A DNA stretch of 64,000 bases, taken from NCBI RefSeq assembly GCF_009720825.1, contig NZ_WNKY01000003.1, positions 62,001 through 126,000 of the forward strand, given 5' to 3'. Of the stretch, positions 9,751 to 18,976 are shown in pieces (the stretch's first letter is position 1; every line of letters starts with the position of its first letter). This DNA is from Duganella radicis (GTDB lineage Bacteria > Pseudomonadota > Gammaproteobacteria > Burkholderiales > Burkholderiaceae_D). The position numbers were made by a program, and so were the translations under genes. A model generated the notes under the pieces. That model was not told where the DNA came from. It saw only the letters and a list, made by a program, of their open reading frames with translations, and made no database searches.

Positions 9751-10698
9751 TTACACCTCTTCGCGACGGCGGCGGACGTAGACGGTGATGGCGATCATGG
9801 CCACGCCCGCCACGACGCCCGCCCACATGCTGGCGTTGCCCAGCGAGGACCACGATTCGTTGAAGATCACTTCCGGCACGGCCATCCGGTGTGCCGCCGC
9901 CTCGGCCATGGCGTTGTGCGGAGGAGCGCTCAGCCACGAGCCAGGCACCACGCTCAGCAACAGGCGACTGGTGACATTGCTGGCAAACCAGCCGGTGTCA
10001 AAGCCCAGGTGCAGCGCTTTTTCGGCCCACAGCATCAGCAGCGTGGTGATCACCGGCGTGCCGACCGCCCACAGGAACACCTTGGAGCGCGCCATGCTCG
10101 ACACCATCAGCAGCCAGCCCACGGTCGGCAGCGCCCACAGCGCGTACACCGGCAGCAAGCCCACCAGCCGCAGCGGCGTCAGATAGAAATCCGGCTGCGC
10201 CAGCACCGCGCCAAACATATTCGTGCCATGCATGGCCAGCATCACGCAGGCGGCCAGCAGGATCACCAGGCCCAGCACGATGGCGATACCCATCGCGATC
10301 AGCGGCGCCACCACCACCGCCAGCAGCAGCTTGGACATCACCGTGGTGAAGTCCGACACCGGCAGCGATTTCCAGAACAGCAGGCTGCGGTCGCGGCGCT
10401 CGTCGTGCAGCGCGTTGAGGCAGTAGAAGAACACCAGCAGGCTCAGCACCATCAGCACCGGCATGCCGGCGCCGACGTAGGCTTGCGCCATCATCTCGGC
10501 AATCTGCGCGCGCATCTTGCCCTCGATGGTGACGCTGCCGATGTTATGGCCCTGCACCTCGAAGTTGCCGGACTTGCCGAGGAAGATGCTGGCCAGGGCC
10601 AGCACGGCCACCGCGACGGCGATCACCACGGGCGTCCACAGCAGCATGCCCTTGTTTTCCCACATCTCGCGCTTGATCAGCCATTTCATGGTTTTCAT
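9751..10698 (-). CDS. ABC-2 type transporter permease
   Basis: Membrane protein of 315 residues with about six to seven predicted helices: TPVVIAVAVAVLALASIFLG, AGMPVLMVLSLLVFFYCLNA, a long pair at about 120-155, and a last helix before VRRRREEV. It contains LHDERRDRSLLFWKSLPVSD, a stretch common in ABC-2 permeases of GntR-linked exporters. It is the third gene of a GntR-ATPase-permease operon, overlapping the ATPase gene by 4 nt. It probably exports a lipid-like or antibiotic compound; the substrate is not evident. Confidence 0.88.
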   Translation of the reverse strand: MKTMKWLIKREMWENKGMLLWTPVVIAVAVAVLALASIFLGKSGNFEVQGHNIGSVTIEGKMRAQIAEMMAQAYVGAGMPVLMVLSLLVFFYCLNALHDERRDRSLLFWKSLPVSDFTTVMSKLLLAVVVAPLIAMGIAIVLGLVILLAACVMLAMHGTNMFGAVLAQPDFYLTPLRLVGLLPVYALWALPTVGWLLMVSSMARSKVFLWAVGTPVITTLLMLWAEKALHLGFDTGWFASNVTSRLLLSVVPGSWLSAPPHNAMAEAAAHRMAVPEVIFNESWSSLGNASMWAGVVAGVAMIAITVYVRRRREEV

Positions 10699-11552
10699 GC
10701 GTAGCTCCCTTTCATGGTGGCGACGAACAGATCGGCCACGCTGGGCGTGCGCAGTTCGCCAAAATTCGACAGCTGCTGGCGGTGCACGCCGTCAAACAGC
10801 ATCACGGCCTTGCCGAACACGGTGCGCTGGCTCAGCGGTTGCAGCGCGTTGGCGGCGGCCACGAACTGCGGCTCCACCATCACCTCGGTAAAGCGCTCGC
10901 CCACTTCATCCATCGACGCGGCCAGCGAAATCTTGCCGTTCTCGATGAACATCAGGTCGGTGAGGATGTGCTCGACTTCCTCGATCTGATGGGTGGTGAT
11001 GAGGATGGTCTTGTTCTCGTCGAAGTAGTCTTCCAGCAGGTTCTGGTAGAACTGCTTGCGGTACAGGATGTCCAGCCCGAGCGTGGGTTCGTCCAGCACC
11101 AGCAGCTTGGCGTCGATGGCCATCACCAGGGCCAGATGCAACTGCACCACCATGCCCTTGGACATGGCTTTCACCTTCATGTCCGGGGTCAGCTTGGTGT
11201 TGGCGATGTACTTCTCGGCCTTGGCGCGGTCGAAGCGCGGGTGCACGCCCTCGACGAAATCGATGGCGTCCTTGACCTTGAGCCAGCGCGGCAGGATGGC
11301 GACGTCGGCGATGAAGCAGACCTCGTTCATCAACGCCTCGCGCTGGGTGCGCGGGTCCATCCCCAGCACCGACAACTCGCCCTCGAACTGCGTCAGGCCC
11401 AGGATGGCCTTGAGGGTGGTGGTCTTGCCGGAACCGTTGGGGCCGATCAGGCCGACGATGCGGCCTGCCTCGACACTGAAACTGGTCCCATCCAACGCGG
11501 TCTGCTTGCCGTAGCGCTTGGCGAGATTGGTGGCGGTGATGATGGCGCTCAT
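10695..11552 (-). CDS. ABC transporter ATP-binding protein
   Basis: This ATPase of 285 residues has Walker A GPNGSGKTT (37-45), a degenerate signature MSKGMVVQ (130-137), Walker B LLVLDEPTLGLD (Glu155 catalytic) and switch ITTHQIEE. The divergent signature sequence is usual in exporters of the YtrB type. It overlaps the regulator gene upstream and the permease gene downstream by 4 nt each, so the three are translationally coupled. Confidence 0.92.
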   Translation of the reverse strand: MSAIITATNLAKRYGKQTALDGTSFSVEAGRIVGLIGPNGSGKTTTLKAILGLTQFEGELSVLGMDPRTQREALMNEVCFIADVAILPRWLKVKDAIDFVEGVHPRFDRAKAEKYIANTKLTPDMKVKAMSKGMVVQLHLALVMAIDAKLLVLDEPTLGLDILYRKQFYQNLLEDYFDENKTILITTHQIEEVEHILTDLMFIENGKISLAASMDEVGERFTEVMVEPQFVAAANALQPLSQRTVFGKAVMLFDGVHRQQLSNFGELRTPSVADLFVATMKGSYA

Positions 11553-11905
11553 GCCGCACCTCCGGGCGCCGCCTTCATCAGGGCTTCCAGATCCAGCCCG
11601 AGGCGACGGATGCGTTCCAGCATGGCCGGCCAGTCTTCGCGCAGGAAGCGTTCGCGTTCGGTGGCCAGCAGTTTGTCGCGGGCGCCATCAGTAACGTACA
11701 TACCTAAACCCCTCCGTTTTTCGACCAGGGTTTCGTCCACCAGTTCCTGGTAGGCACGCGACACCGTGATCGGATTGAGTTGATAATCGGCGGCGATCTG
11801 CCGCACCGAGGGCAGGGCATCGCCCGGTTTCAACAGGCCGTCCAGCATCATGCCGACGACCTTGTCTTTCAGCTGCCGATAAATCGGCGCGTTGTCATTC
11901 CACAT
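11549..11905 (-). CDS. GntR-family (YtrA-type) repressor
   Basis: The short GntR protein of 118 residues consists of a winged helix (about 6-72, LPSVRQIAADYQLNPITVSR as helix-turn-helix) plus a short C-terminal dimerisation part. This is the YtrA subfamily, which represses adjacent ABC exporter genes and usually responds to cell-envelope antibiotics. It is first in the operon, and a palindrome at 11939-11960 upstream of its start is the likely operator. Confidence 0.9.
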   Translation of the reverse strand: MWNDNAPIYRQLKDKVVGMMLDGLLKPGDALPSVRQIAADYQLNPITVSRAYQELVDETLVEKRRGLGMYVTDGARDKLLATERERFLREDWPAMLERIRRLGLDLEALMKAAPGGAA

Positions 11906-11938
11906 ACATAGGTACCCCTTACGTGTGTTGATGAAGTG

Positions 11939-11960
11939 GTGTTGTAGTGAACTATAACAC
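11939..11960 (-). promoter_or_regulatory. Operator-like palindrome upstream of the YtrA-type operon
   Basis: Ten-base arms GTGTTGTAGT (11939-11948) and ACTATAACAC (11951-11960) match at nine of ten positions around a 2-bp centre. It is placed 34 nt upstream of the regulator start, where autorepression would act. Similar GTGT...ACAC palindromes are known for YtrA-type regulators. Confidence 0.65.
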
Positions 11961-11983
11961 TAGAAATCAAAAAAACAAGCGAT

Positions 11984-12697
11984 TTAACGCGAGTGTTGCA
12001 TTTTTTGCAGTTGCAGGGCGTTGAGGATGGCGGCGCCGGAGGCGGTGTTGTCGAAGATGCACCAGCCGGCGTGGTCTCGCAGCCAGTCGGCGACGCTCTG
12101 GAGATAGGCTTGGTCGTAGGCGGAGAAGTACATGCGCGGGCTGCCGTGCAGGCGGATGTAGGCCTCGTCCGTGGTGGCGACGTACGGCCCCGGCTGGCCG
12201 ACCGGCGGATCGGCGATCACGCGGCTGATGCGCTGGCCACGCAGCAGGGCGCTGGCTTCGTCGCCGAACCAGCTGCCGTGGCGGGCTTCGCAGGCCAGCA
12301 TGCAGTTGAAGCGCTGGCGCAGTTGCCGCATGAAGAGGTCCGCCACGGCGGTGTCCAACCGCAGGCTGGGCGGCAACTGCACCAGCACGCAGCCCAGTTT
12401 GCCGCCCAGCGCGCCGGCCTGGGCGGCAAACTGGTCGAGCAGTGCTCCGGCCTCCAGCAGGCGTTGATCGTGGGTGATGGTGCGCGGCAGCTTGACCGCG
12501 AAGCGGAAATCGTCCGGCACGCTGTCAGCCCAGCGGGCGTAGGTCTGGGGCTGGTGCGGACGGTAGAACGAGGAGTTGATCTCCACCGCGTTCAGCACGC
12601 CGGCGTAGCGCTGCAAATGGCTGCCGGCGCCGGCAAAGGAGGGCGCCGCCTCGCGGCTGATATTCCAACCGGCGCAGCCTATTCTCGTCTCGGTCAT
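11984..12697 (-). CDS. DUF72 (YecE-like) family protein
   Basis: Predicted TIM-barrel protein of 237 residues. It opens with the family motif RIGCAGWNISREAAPSF and carries LNAVEINSSFYRP, RWADSVPDDFRFAVKLPRTI and, near the end, YIRLHGSPRMYFSAYDQAYL. The function of DUF72 is not established. It is a single gene, divergent from the lipoprotein gene at 12736 with only 38 nt between starts, and lies downstream of no obvious operon. Confidence 0.88.
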   Translation of the reverse strand: MTETRIGCAGWNISREAAPSFAGAGSHLQRYAGVLNAVEINSSFYRPHQPQTYARWADSVPDDFRFAVKLPRTITHDQRLLEAGALLDQFAAQAGALGGKLGCVLVQLPPSLRLDTAVADLFMRQLRQRFNCMLACEARHGSWFGDEASALLRGQRISRVIADPPVGQPGPYVATTDEAYIRLHGSPRMYFSAYDQAYLQSVADWLRDHAGWCIFDNTASGAAILNALQLQKMQHSR

Positions 12698-12735
12698 ATA
12701 ATGCGCGTGTTTGTGAATTTTTGAAGGAAGTCCCG

Positions 12736-13293
12736 ATGAATCTTAAACGCTATGCCAAATTTGCCGCGCCGCTGTTGATCGCCGGCGCGCTGGCCGCTTG
12801 CGCCGGCCTGATCGGCCCGCGTCAGGTGGAGCTGCCGCAGGAGCGCCTGCAAAGCAGCCTGGAGCGCAAATTCCCCATGCACCAGCGCGCGCTGGGCGTG
12901 TTTGAAGTCGAACTGAGCCACCCACGGCTGGAAGTGCTGCCGGAGAACGACCGGGTGGCGCTGACCATCGACCTGGGCGTGACGCCGCTGCTGGCGCGCC
13001 AGTCGTGGCATGGCAGCATGCTGGTGTCGGGCCGCCTGCGGGTCGATAGCGGGCGCAACGCCGTCTACATCGCCGACGCCCACGTCGACCGCTTCACCGT
13101 CGACAACCTGGACGAAGGCAAGCAAAACCAGCTGGCCAGCGTGGCCAACCTGCTCAGCGACAAAGTGATCCGCGATGTGCCGGTGCACACCTTCCGCCCG
13201 GAAGAGCTGCGCTACGCCGGCGTCCAGTTCGTCCTGACCGGCATCGACACCCGTCCCGGCGGCCTGGTGGCGAAATTGCAGCCGGCGCAATAA
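12736..13293 (+). CDS. DUF1439 lipoprotein
   Basis: The protein of 185 residues begins with a lipoprotein signal peptide ending in the lipobox LAAC (Cys22), so it should be anchored in the envelope. The rest, with VELPQERLQSSLERKFP and LDLGVTPLLARQSWHGSMLV, matches the DUF1439/YceB group of outer-membrane lipoproteins with a lipid-binding-like fold. The chosen ATG has AAGGAAG seven bases upstream; the in-frame TTG 15 nt earlier lacks a site. Confidence 0.85.
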   Translation: MNLKRYAKFAAPLLIAGALAACAGLIGPRQVELPQERLQSSLERKFPMHQRALGVFEVELSHPRLEVLPENDRVALTIDLGVTPLLARQSWHGSMLVSGRLRVDSGRNAVYIADAHVDRFTVDNLDEGKQNQLASVANLLSDKVIRDVPVHTFRPEELRYAGVQFVLTGIDTRPGGLVAKLQPAQ

Positions 13294-13413
13294 ACTTTTC
13301 GCGCCGGCTGGCTGCATTTCGCGCCGCGCCGGCGCATTTCGTCGCATGACGATCCGCCGTTCACGCGCAACGGGCATCATGGCTCCATCGAAACCTACTT
13401 AACGGAGCCCACC

Positions 13414-13923
13414 ATGATCAGCCAAATCCTCTCGCATACCCCTGTCTACGTCTGGGCCTTGCTGGCCTTCCTGCTGTATCGCGGCTATCTGGCCAGTCAG
13501 GATCGCGAGCTGACCCTGCAAAAACTGGCCATCATCCCGGTGGTGATGGTGGTGCTGTCGATTACCAGCATCAACAGCCACGGCGTGCTGGGCGAGGCGG
13601 TCTGGGCGGTGTGGGTCGCCGGCGTGGCGGTCGCCGCGGCGCTGGTCTGGGTGCTGAGCAAGGGCGAGATCGCCGTCAACCGCGCCGCCGGCACCGTGCT
13701 CCAGCGCGGCAGCTGGGCGCCGCTGATGCTGATGATCGCCATCTTCATCACCAAATACACGGTTGGCGTACTTTCGGTTATCCATCCTGAACTGGTGCAC
13801 AGCCTGACCGGCTCGCTGGTGGTGACCACCCTGTACGGCCTGTTCAACGGCGTGTTCATCGGCCGCCTGGTCCGCTACGCCGCAGCCTGGCTGCGTCAGC
13901 CGGCCGCCGTTGCCGCCTTGTGA
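13414..13923 (+). CDS. DUF6622-like membrane protein
   Basis: Small inner-membrane protein of 169 residues with five predicted helices: VYVWALLAFLLYRGYLA, LAIIPVVMVVLSI, AVWAVWVAGVAVAAALVWVL, APLMLMIAIFITKYTVGVL and LVVTTLYGLFNGVFIGRLVR. No catalytic motif is visible. It resembles the uncharacterised DUF6622 family of proteobacteria. It is monocistronic by spacing, and its role is unknown. Confidence 0.75.
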   Translation: MISQILSHTPVYVWALLAFLLYRGYLASQDRELTLQKLAIIPVVMVVLSITSINSHGVLGEAVWAVWVAGVAVAAALVWVLSKGEIAVNRAAGTVLQRGSWAPLMLMIAIFITKYTVGVLSVIHPELVHSLTGSLVVTTLYGLFNGVFIGRLVRYAAAWLRQPAAVAAL

Positions 13924-13938
13924 TGCCCGCCAATAGCT

Positions 13939-13968
13939 TCTACAATCATGTCATTCTTTTATTGTAGA
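13939..13968 (+). promoter_or_regulatory. Inverted repeat overlapping the ribosome-binding site of the next gene
   Basis: TCTACAAT (13939-13946) and ATTGTAGA (13961-13968) form a perfect 8-bp inverted repeat with a 14-nt loop. Its right arm runs into the GAGG at 13967-13970 used by the gene starting at 13977. Either an RNA hairpin that modulates translation or a DNA operator would fit. Confidence 0.4.
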
Positions 13969-13976
13969 GGCTGGGT

Positions 13977-14729
13977 ATGTATATTTTTGGTATCGGATTG
14001 CATGTGCTGGTGGCGATCTTCTTCGCCATCCATGCCATCCGCAGCGGTAAAGAGCTGTACTGGGTGATGATTCTGTTCTTCTTCCCCGGCCTTGGCAGCG
14101 TGGTGTATTTCTTCGCGGTCTACCTGCCCGATTCGAAATTGCAGCACGGCGCCCGCAAGGCGGTGAACGTGGCGGCCAAGACGCTTGATCCGGGCCGCAG
14201 CCTGCGCGAAGCGCGCCAGGCCTACGACTTCACGCCGACCGCGCAAAACCAGATGCGCCTGGCCGCCGCCTTGCTGGCCGCCGGCGACGCCGAGGAAGCG
14301 GCCACCACCTACGAAGCCTGCCTGAACGGCCCCTTCGCCAACGATCTGGAAATCCGCTACGGCGCCGCGCAGGCGACGCTGGCCAGCGGTCGCGCGGCAG
14401 CGGCGCTGGCGCACCTGCAAACCATCCGCGGCACCGACGGCAAATACCGTCCCGAGCAAATCTCGCTGCTGCTGGCGCAAGCCTGGGCCGCCACCGGCCG
14501 CCACGACGAGGCGCGCGCCGAGTTCGAATACGCGCTGAACCACTACAACAGCTTCACGGTGCAGGCCGAGTTCGCGATCTGGGCGGCCAGCCAGGGCGAC
14601 GCCGACAAGGCCCGTCAGCTGCATGCGGAATTGAAGCACACCATGGACCGCTGGGCACGCCACACGCGCGACCTGAACCAGCAACTGGTGCGCCGTTTGA
14701 ACGCGGCGATGTCGTCGATCAGCCGCTAA
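13977..14729 (+). CDS. Membrane-anchored TPR-like protein
   Basis: Two N-terminal membrane helices (IFGIGLHVLVAIFFAIHAI and WVMILFFFPGLGSVVYFFAV) resemble the PLDc_N membrane module. They are followed from about residue 85 by TPR-like helix pairs (NQMRLAAALLAAGDAEEAAT, LLLAQAWAATGRHDEARAEF). It is 250 residues long. Such proteins usually scaffold membrane-associated complexes; no specific partner is evident. The C-terminal neighbour is convergent. Confidence 0.8.
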   Translation: MYIFGIGLHVLVAIFFAIHAIRSGKELYWVMILFFFPGLGSVVYFFAVYLPDSKLQHGARKAVNVAAKTLDPGRSLREARQAYDFTPTAQNQMRLAAALLAAGDAEEAATTYEACLNGPFANDLEIRYGAAQATLASGRAAAALAHLQTIRGTDGKYRPEQISLLLAQAWAATGRHDEARAEFEYALNHYNSFTVQAEFAIWAASQGDADKARQLHAELKHTMDRWARHTRDLNQQLVRRLNAAMSSISR

Positions 14730-14730
14730 T

Positions 14731-15492
14731 TTATTTGCCGGGTTTGCTGTGGCCGGGGTTGTTCATGCCGCCGGTCGCGGCGATGGCCTGGTTCAGCTTG
14801 TTCATGGTGGCCGGCGACACGTCGCGGCTGCACACGATGTAACGGCGCACGCCGGGCGGCATGTCCGGCAAGTCATGGCGAAGCAGGGTCTTGCCGGACT
14901 GTTCCTTCTGGCGGAAAAACTCCCAATCCTCGCGGTCGACAAACATGTAGGAGGCGCGGCCCACAGTCAGCATGCGCATCATCTGCGTGGTTTCCACCGT
15001 GCGGCTCATGACCTTGTTCTTGCTGGCCTTGATCATCGGGTCCAGCAGCGGTCCGTAGGACACGCCTTCAATCACGCCCAGCGTCAGCGTCGGATCGGTC
15101 AGCAGCGAGGCCAGCGTGGCATGCGCCTTGACCCGCTCCACCATGCCGGGCGCGATCAGTATCGTGTGCGGCAAGTCTTCGTGGAAGGGCTGGCTGTACT
15201 GCGCCACCGCCTCGCGCTCGGGCAGGCGATACCAGCTGATCGAGCAGTAGTTGGTGGCGCCATGCTGGAAGTTGGCCCAGATGCGTTTTTGCGGTTCGCT
15301 GATAAAGCGTGCCGGCAGCCCGGCGGTCTCGAACACGGTGCGCGCACGCGCCAGCAGAAAGCCTTTGGGCTCGCCGTTTTCAAGGTAGTGATAGGGCGGC
15401 TTGTCGCGCCAGGCGACCGTGATGGGCTCGGCGCCGGCAGCGCTGCCCAGCAGTACGCCGCATAATCCCGCCAGCAGCGCCTGGCGTTTCAT
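14731..15492 (-). CDS. Periplasmic substrate-binding-like protein (SBP family 3)
   Basis: The protein of 253 residues has a cleavable signal peptide (MKRQALLAGLCGVLLGSAAGA) and then ITVAWRDKPPYHYLENGEPK, the usual opening of solute-binding family 3 proteins, with a final ATMNKLNQAIA helix. No transporter genes are adjacent, so it may act as an orphan sensor-type binding protein. Its ATG overlaps the lpxH stop by 4 nt, making it the fourth gene of a ppiA-ppiB-lpxH operon. Confidence 0.8.
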   Translation of the reverse strand: MKRQALLAGLCGVLLGSAAGAEPITVAWRDKPPYHYLENGEPKGFLLARARTVFETAGLPARFISEPQKRIWANFQHGATNYCSISWYRLPEREAVAQYSQPFHEDLPHTILIAPGMVERVKAHATLASLLTDPTLTLGVIEGVSYGPLLDPMIKASKNKVMSRTVETTQMMRMLTVGRASYMFVDREDWEFFRQKEQSGKTLLRHDLPDMPPGVRRYIVCSRDVSPATMNKLNQAIAATGGMNNPGHSKPGK

Positions 15493-16244
15493 GACGCGAT
15501 GACCGCGCCGTCGAGGCCGTGCCGGGTGATGGCGCCATGCTCGTCGATGGCGATCCAGCCACCGCGCGGCGGTGTCGCTTCCGGTTCCCAGTCCGGCAGC
15601 ACGTAGCGGCGCTTGCCGTCGACATGATGCAGGGCGGGGCGGTGCGTGTGGCCGTGGATCATGACGTCGGCGCCGGTGTCGTGGAACACGTCGAGGATGG
15701 CTTGCGGCGTCACGTCCATGATCTCGTAGGATTTGCCGCTTTGCTCCTTGCGGCTGTCGGCGCGCAGGCCGGCGATGATGGCCTTGCGCTGCGCCAGCGG
15801 CATGGCGGTGAATTGCGCCTGCCACGCGGGCTGCCGCACCATGGCGCGGAATTCCATGTACTTGGTGTCTTGCGTGCACTGGGCGTCGCCATGCAGCACC
15901 ACCACTTTGTGGCCGCCGATCTCGGCCACCCAGGTCTCGGGCAGCAGGATGACGTTGGCCGCTTCGGCAAAGCCGGCGCCGACCAGGAAGTCGCGATTGC
16001 CGGCGATCCAGTAGACCGCCACCCCGGCGTCGCTGACGGCGCGCAGCGCCGCCACCACCTGCTGATGGAAAGGATCGGCGATGTCGTCATCGCCGGCCCA
16101 GTATTCAAACAGGTCGCCGAGCAGGTACAGTTGCTGCGCGTGCCGCGCGTGCCGTTCCAGGAAGTCGAAGAACGCCTCGCTGGTCGCGGGATGCGCGGGC
16201 TGCAAATGCAGATCGGAGATGAACAGCGCGCAGACTGCACTCAT
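15489..16244 (-). CDS. lpxH: UDP-2,3-diacylglucosamine diphosphatase
   Basis: This metallophosphatase of lipid A synthesis hydrolyses UDP-2,3-diacylglucosamine to lipid X and UMP at the inner membrane. The 251-residue protein shows the full metal set: FISDLHL, LLGDLFEYWAGDD, IAGNRDFLVG, VVLHGDAQC and MIHGHTHRPALH. It starts 3 nt after the ppiB stop and is translationally coupled to the binding-protein gene. Confidence 0.95.
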   Translation of the reverse strand: MSAVCALFISDLHLQPAHPATSEAFFDFLERHARHAQQLYLLGDLFEYWAGDDDIADPFHQQVVAALRAVSDAGVAVYWIAGNRDFLVGAGFAEAANVILLPETWVAEIGGHKVVVLHGDAQCTQDTKYMEFRAMVRQPAWQAQFTAMPLAQRKAIIAGLRADSRKEQSGKSYEIMDVTPQAILDVFHDTGADVMIHGHTHRPALHHVDGKRRYVLPDWEPEATPPRGGWIAIDEHGAITRHGLDGAVIAS

Positions 16245-16247
16245 GGA

Positions 16248-16742
16248 TCAAGCAGCCAGTTCGATGCTTTCGATGACCACGTCTTCGGCCGGCACGTCAG
16301 CGAACATGCCGCTGCGGGTGGTCTTGACCTTCTTGATGGCGTCCACGACGTCGGTGCCGTCCACCACTTTGCCGAACACGGCGTAGCCCCAGCCGTCCTG
16401 GCCTGGGTAGTCCAGGAAGGAGTTGTTCTTCACGTTGATGAAGAACTGTGCCGAAGCCGAGTGCGGCGCCGAGGTGCGGGCCATGGCCAGGGTGTAGGTG
16501 TCGTTCTTCAGGCCGTTCTTGGCTTCGTTTTCCACGGTGGTGTCGGCTGGCTTCTGCTTCATGCCTGGCTCGAAACCGCCGCCCTGGATCATGAAACCGT
16601 CGATCACGCGGTGGAAGATGGTGTTGTTGTAATGACCGGCTTCCATGTAGGCCAGGAAGTTGGCAACGGTTTTAGGCGCTTTTTCCGCGTCCAGTTCGGC
16701 GGTCATGGTGCCCAGGTTGGTTTTGATGATTACTTTGGTCAT
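16248..16742 (-). CDS. ppiB: Cytoplasmic cyclophilin-type peptidyl-prolyl isomerase
   Basis: The single-domain cyclophilin of 164 residues has no signal peptide. Active-site residues are visible in [20 protein letters not shown] and in [13 protein letters not shown], with a Trp-containing [14 protein letters not shown] loop. It catalyses proline isomerisation during protein folding in the cytoplasm. It is second in the operon, 44 nt behind the exported paralogue ppiA. Confidence 0.95.
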   Translation of the reverse strand: MTKVIIKTNLGTMTAELDAEKAPKTVANFLAYMEAGHYNNTIFHRVIDGFMIQGGGFEPGMKQKPADTTVENEAKNGLKNDTYTLAMARTSAPHSASAQFFINVKNNSFLDYPGQDGWGYAVFGKVVDGTDVVDAIKKVKTTRSGMFADVPAEDVVIESIELAA

Positions 16743-16786
16743 GTTGTTATCCTGAGTTGGTTAAGGAATGCGGCAAGGCCGCTATT

Positions 16787-17374
16787 TTACTGTTTTGGCT
16801 GGATTGGTGTCTTCAAAATCGTCGCCGACTTCACGGTGACCGGAATCACGGGCAGATTCTGGAAGATGCCTTTGTCATCCACCAGCACGCCCTTGATCTT
16901 GTCCACCGTCTCGAAACCTTTGACGACCTTGCCGAACACGGTGTAGCCGCCCGAGCCATCCGGGCCTGGATAATCGAGCGGGGTGTTGTCTTCCACGTTG
17001 ATGAACCATTGCGAGGTGGCCGAGTTCGGATCGCCCATGCGCGCCATGGCCAGCGAGTACTTCACATTGTGCAGCCCGTTGTTGGACTCGATCGGCACCG
17101 GCTTGTTGACTGGCTTGCCCTTGAGTTTTTCATCGTAGCCGCCACCCTGGATCATGAAGCCGTCGATCACGCGGTGGAAAATCGTGCCTTTATAGAAACC
17201 AGACTTCACATAGGTGAGGAAATTGTCGACGGTTTTCGGTGCTTTGTCGCGATCGAGTTCAACGACGATATCGCCCATGGTGGTCTTGAGTTCAACCTGC
17301 GGTGCGGCCGGAGCGGCCAGCGCGGCGGCGGACAGCGTCAGGCCGGCGAGGGCGGTCATCAGTTTTTGATACAT
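16787..17374 (-). CDS. ppiA: Exported cyclophilin-type peptidyl-prolyl isomerase
   Basis: A cyclophilin of 195 residues preceded by a signal peptide (MYQKLMTALAGLTLSAAALA), so it is periplasmic. It carries [20 protein letters not shown] and SATSQWFINVEDN. It is the first gene of the ppiA-ppiB-lpxH unit and divergent from cysS with about 210 nt between starts. The tandem exported and cytosolic pair looks like an ancient duplication with a signal peptide gained or lost. Confidence 0.93.
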   Translation of the reverse strand: MYQKLMTALAGLTLSAAALAAPAAPQVELKTTMGDIVVELDRDKAPKTVDNFLTYVKSGFYKGTIFHRVIDGFMIQGGGYDEKLKGKPVNKPVPIESNNGLHNVKYSLAMARMGDPNSATSQWFINVEDNTPLDYPGPDGSGGYTVFGKVVKGFETVDKIKGVLVDDKGIFQNLPVIPVTVKSATILKTPIQPKQ

Positions 17375-17586
17375 CAGTCATCCTCTTGTGAGTGTTGGAT
17401 AGGCAAAATCCCGTTACAGATGAGGCCTATGCTGTTTTTATCAATGCTATACTTGTTCCATTCTACCCCTTAGAAGGTAGAAACAAGAACATTCCCAAGG
17501 TTCCCCCAGACCCACGCTGACGACAGGCGCATCCGCCGCGCCGGGCCATCGTATTGTCTGTGGACCTGAGCAAACGCAAGAGTCCG

Positions 17587-18975
17587 ATGAGCAATTTAAA
17601 GATTTACAACACGCTGGCGCGTGACAAGCAAGTATTCGTACCGATCGAACCGGGCAAGGTCCGCATGTATGTGTGCGGCATGACCATCTACGACTACTGC
17701 CACATCGGCCACGCCCGCATGATGATGGCGTTCGACGTCATGTACCGCTGGCTGCTGGCTTCCGGCTACGACGTCACCTACGCCCGCAACATCACGGACA
17801 TCGACGACAAGATCATCAAGCGCGCGGTCGAGAACGGCGAGACCATCTCGCAGCTGACCACCCGCTTCACCCGGTACATGGACGAGGACACTACCGCGCT
17901 CGGCATCCTGCCGCCAACGCTGGTGCCGCGCGCCACCGAGTACGTGCCGCAGATGCTGGCGCTGATCGAGAAACTGGAAGCCAGGGACCTGGCCTACCAG
18001 GGCGAGGATGGCGACGTCAACTACGCGGTGCGCAATTTCGAAGGTTACGGCAAGCTGTCCGGCAAGTCGCTGGACGACCTGCGCGCCGGCGAGCGGGTGG
18101 ACGTCAACACCGGCAAGCGCGATCCACTCGACTTCGTGCTGTGGAAGGCCTCGAAAGAGTCCGAGCCGGACGAAGTCAAGTGGGACTCGAAGTGGGGCAA
18201 GGGCCGTCCGGGCTGGCACATCGAGTGCTCGGCCATGTGCTCGGCGCTGCTGGGCGAACATTTCGACATCCACGGCGGCGGCGCCGACCTGCAATTCCCG
18301 CACCACGAAAACGAGATCGCGCAATCGGAAGGCGCGTTCGGCCACACCATGGTCAACTACTGGGTGCACAACGGCTTCGTGCGGGTGGATAACGAGAAGA
18401 TGTCCAAATCGCTGGGCAACTTCTTCACCATCCGCGACGTGCTGAAAAAGTACGATGCCGAGGTGGTGCGCTTCTTCATCCTGCGCGCCCACTACCGCAG
18501 CCCGCTGAACTACTCGGACGCCCACCTCGACGACGCCCGTGGCGCACTGACCCGCCTGTACACCGCGCTGGACGGCGTGGAGGGCGACGGCCAGCCGCTG
18601 GACTGGAAGGAAGAGCATGCGGCGCGCTTCGCCGAAGCCATGGACGACGACTTCAACACGCCGCTGGCGGTAGCCGCGCTGTTTGAACTGGCGACCGAGG
18701 TAAACAAGACCAAGGCGCCGGCCGCCGCGCGCCAGTTGAAAGGCCTGGCTGCCGTGATCGGCCTGCTGGACCGCACGCCGCAGCAATTCCTGCAGGCGTC
18801 GGTGGGCGGCGAGGGCGGCGACGATGCGGCCATCACGGACGCCATCACGCGCCGTGCCGAGGCCAAGAAAGCCCGCAACTTCGCCGAATCGGACAAGATC
18901 CGCGCCGAGCTGCTGGCCCAGGGCGTCATCCTCGAAGACAAGCCTGACGGCACCACCAACTGGCGCCGCGCATAA
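17587..18975 (+). CDS. cysS: Cysteinyl-tRNA synthetase
   Basis: Class I aminoacyl-tRNA synthetase of 462 residues. The zinc/active-site segment [16 protein letters not shown] holds the HIGH motif; [10 protein letters not shown] is the KMSKS loop. Zinc ligands of the cysteine pocket appear in HIECSAMC and [19 protein letters not shown] chose the ATG at 17587 because the family starts at LKIYNTL; the upstream in-frame TTG would add 11 atypical residues. The glycosylase gene begins 1 nt after the stop. Confidence 0.96.
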   Translation: MSNLKIYNTLARDKQVFVPIEPGKVRMYVCGMTIYDYCHIGHARMMMAFDVMYRWLLASGYDVTYARNITDIDDKIIKRAVENGETISQLTTRFTRYMDEDTTALGILPPTLVPRATEYVPQMLALIEKLEARDLAYQGEDGDVNYAVRNFEGYGKLSGKSLDDLRAGERVDVNTGKRDPLDFVLWKASKESEPDEVKWDSKWGKGRPGWHIECSAMCSALLGEHFDIHGGGADLQFPHHENEIAQSEGAFGHTMVNYWVHNGFVRVDNEKMSKSLGNFFTIRDVLKKYDAEVVRFFILRAHYRSPLNYSDAHLDDARGALTRLYTALDGVEGDGQPLDWKEEHAARFAEAMDDDFNTPLAVAALFELATEVNKTKAPAAARQLKGLAAVIGLLDRTPQQFLQASVGGEGGDDAAITDAITRRAEAKKARNFAESDKIRAELLAQGVILEDKPDGTTNWRRA

Positions 18976-18976
18976 C

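Noticed and set aside
15493..15879. N-terminal extension of the periplasmic binding-like protein
   Set aside because: It would run antiparallel in frame inside lpxH; the signal peptide starting at 15492 marks the true start.
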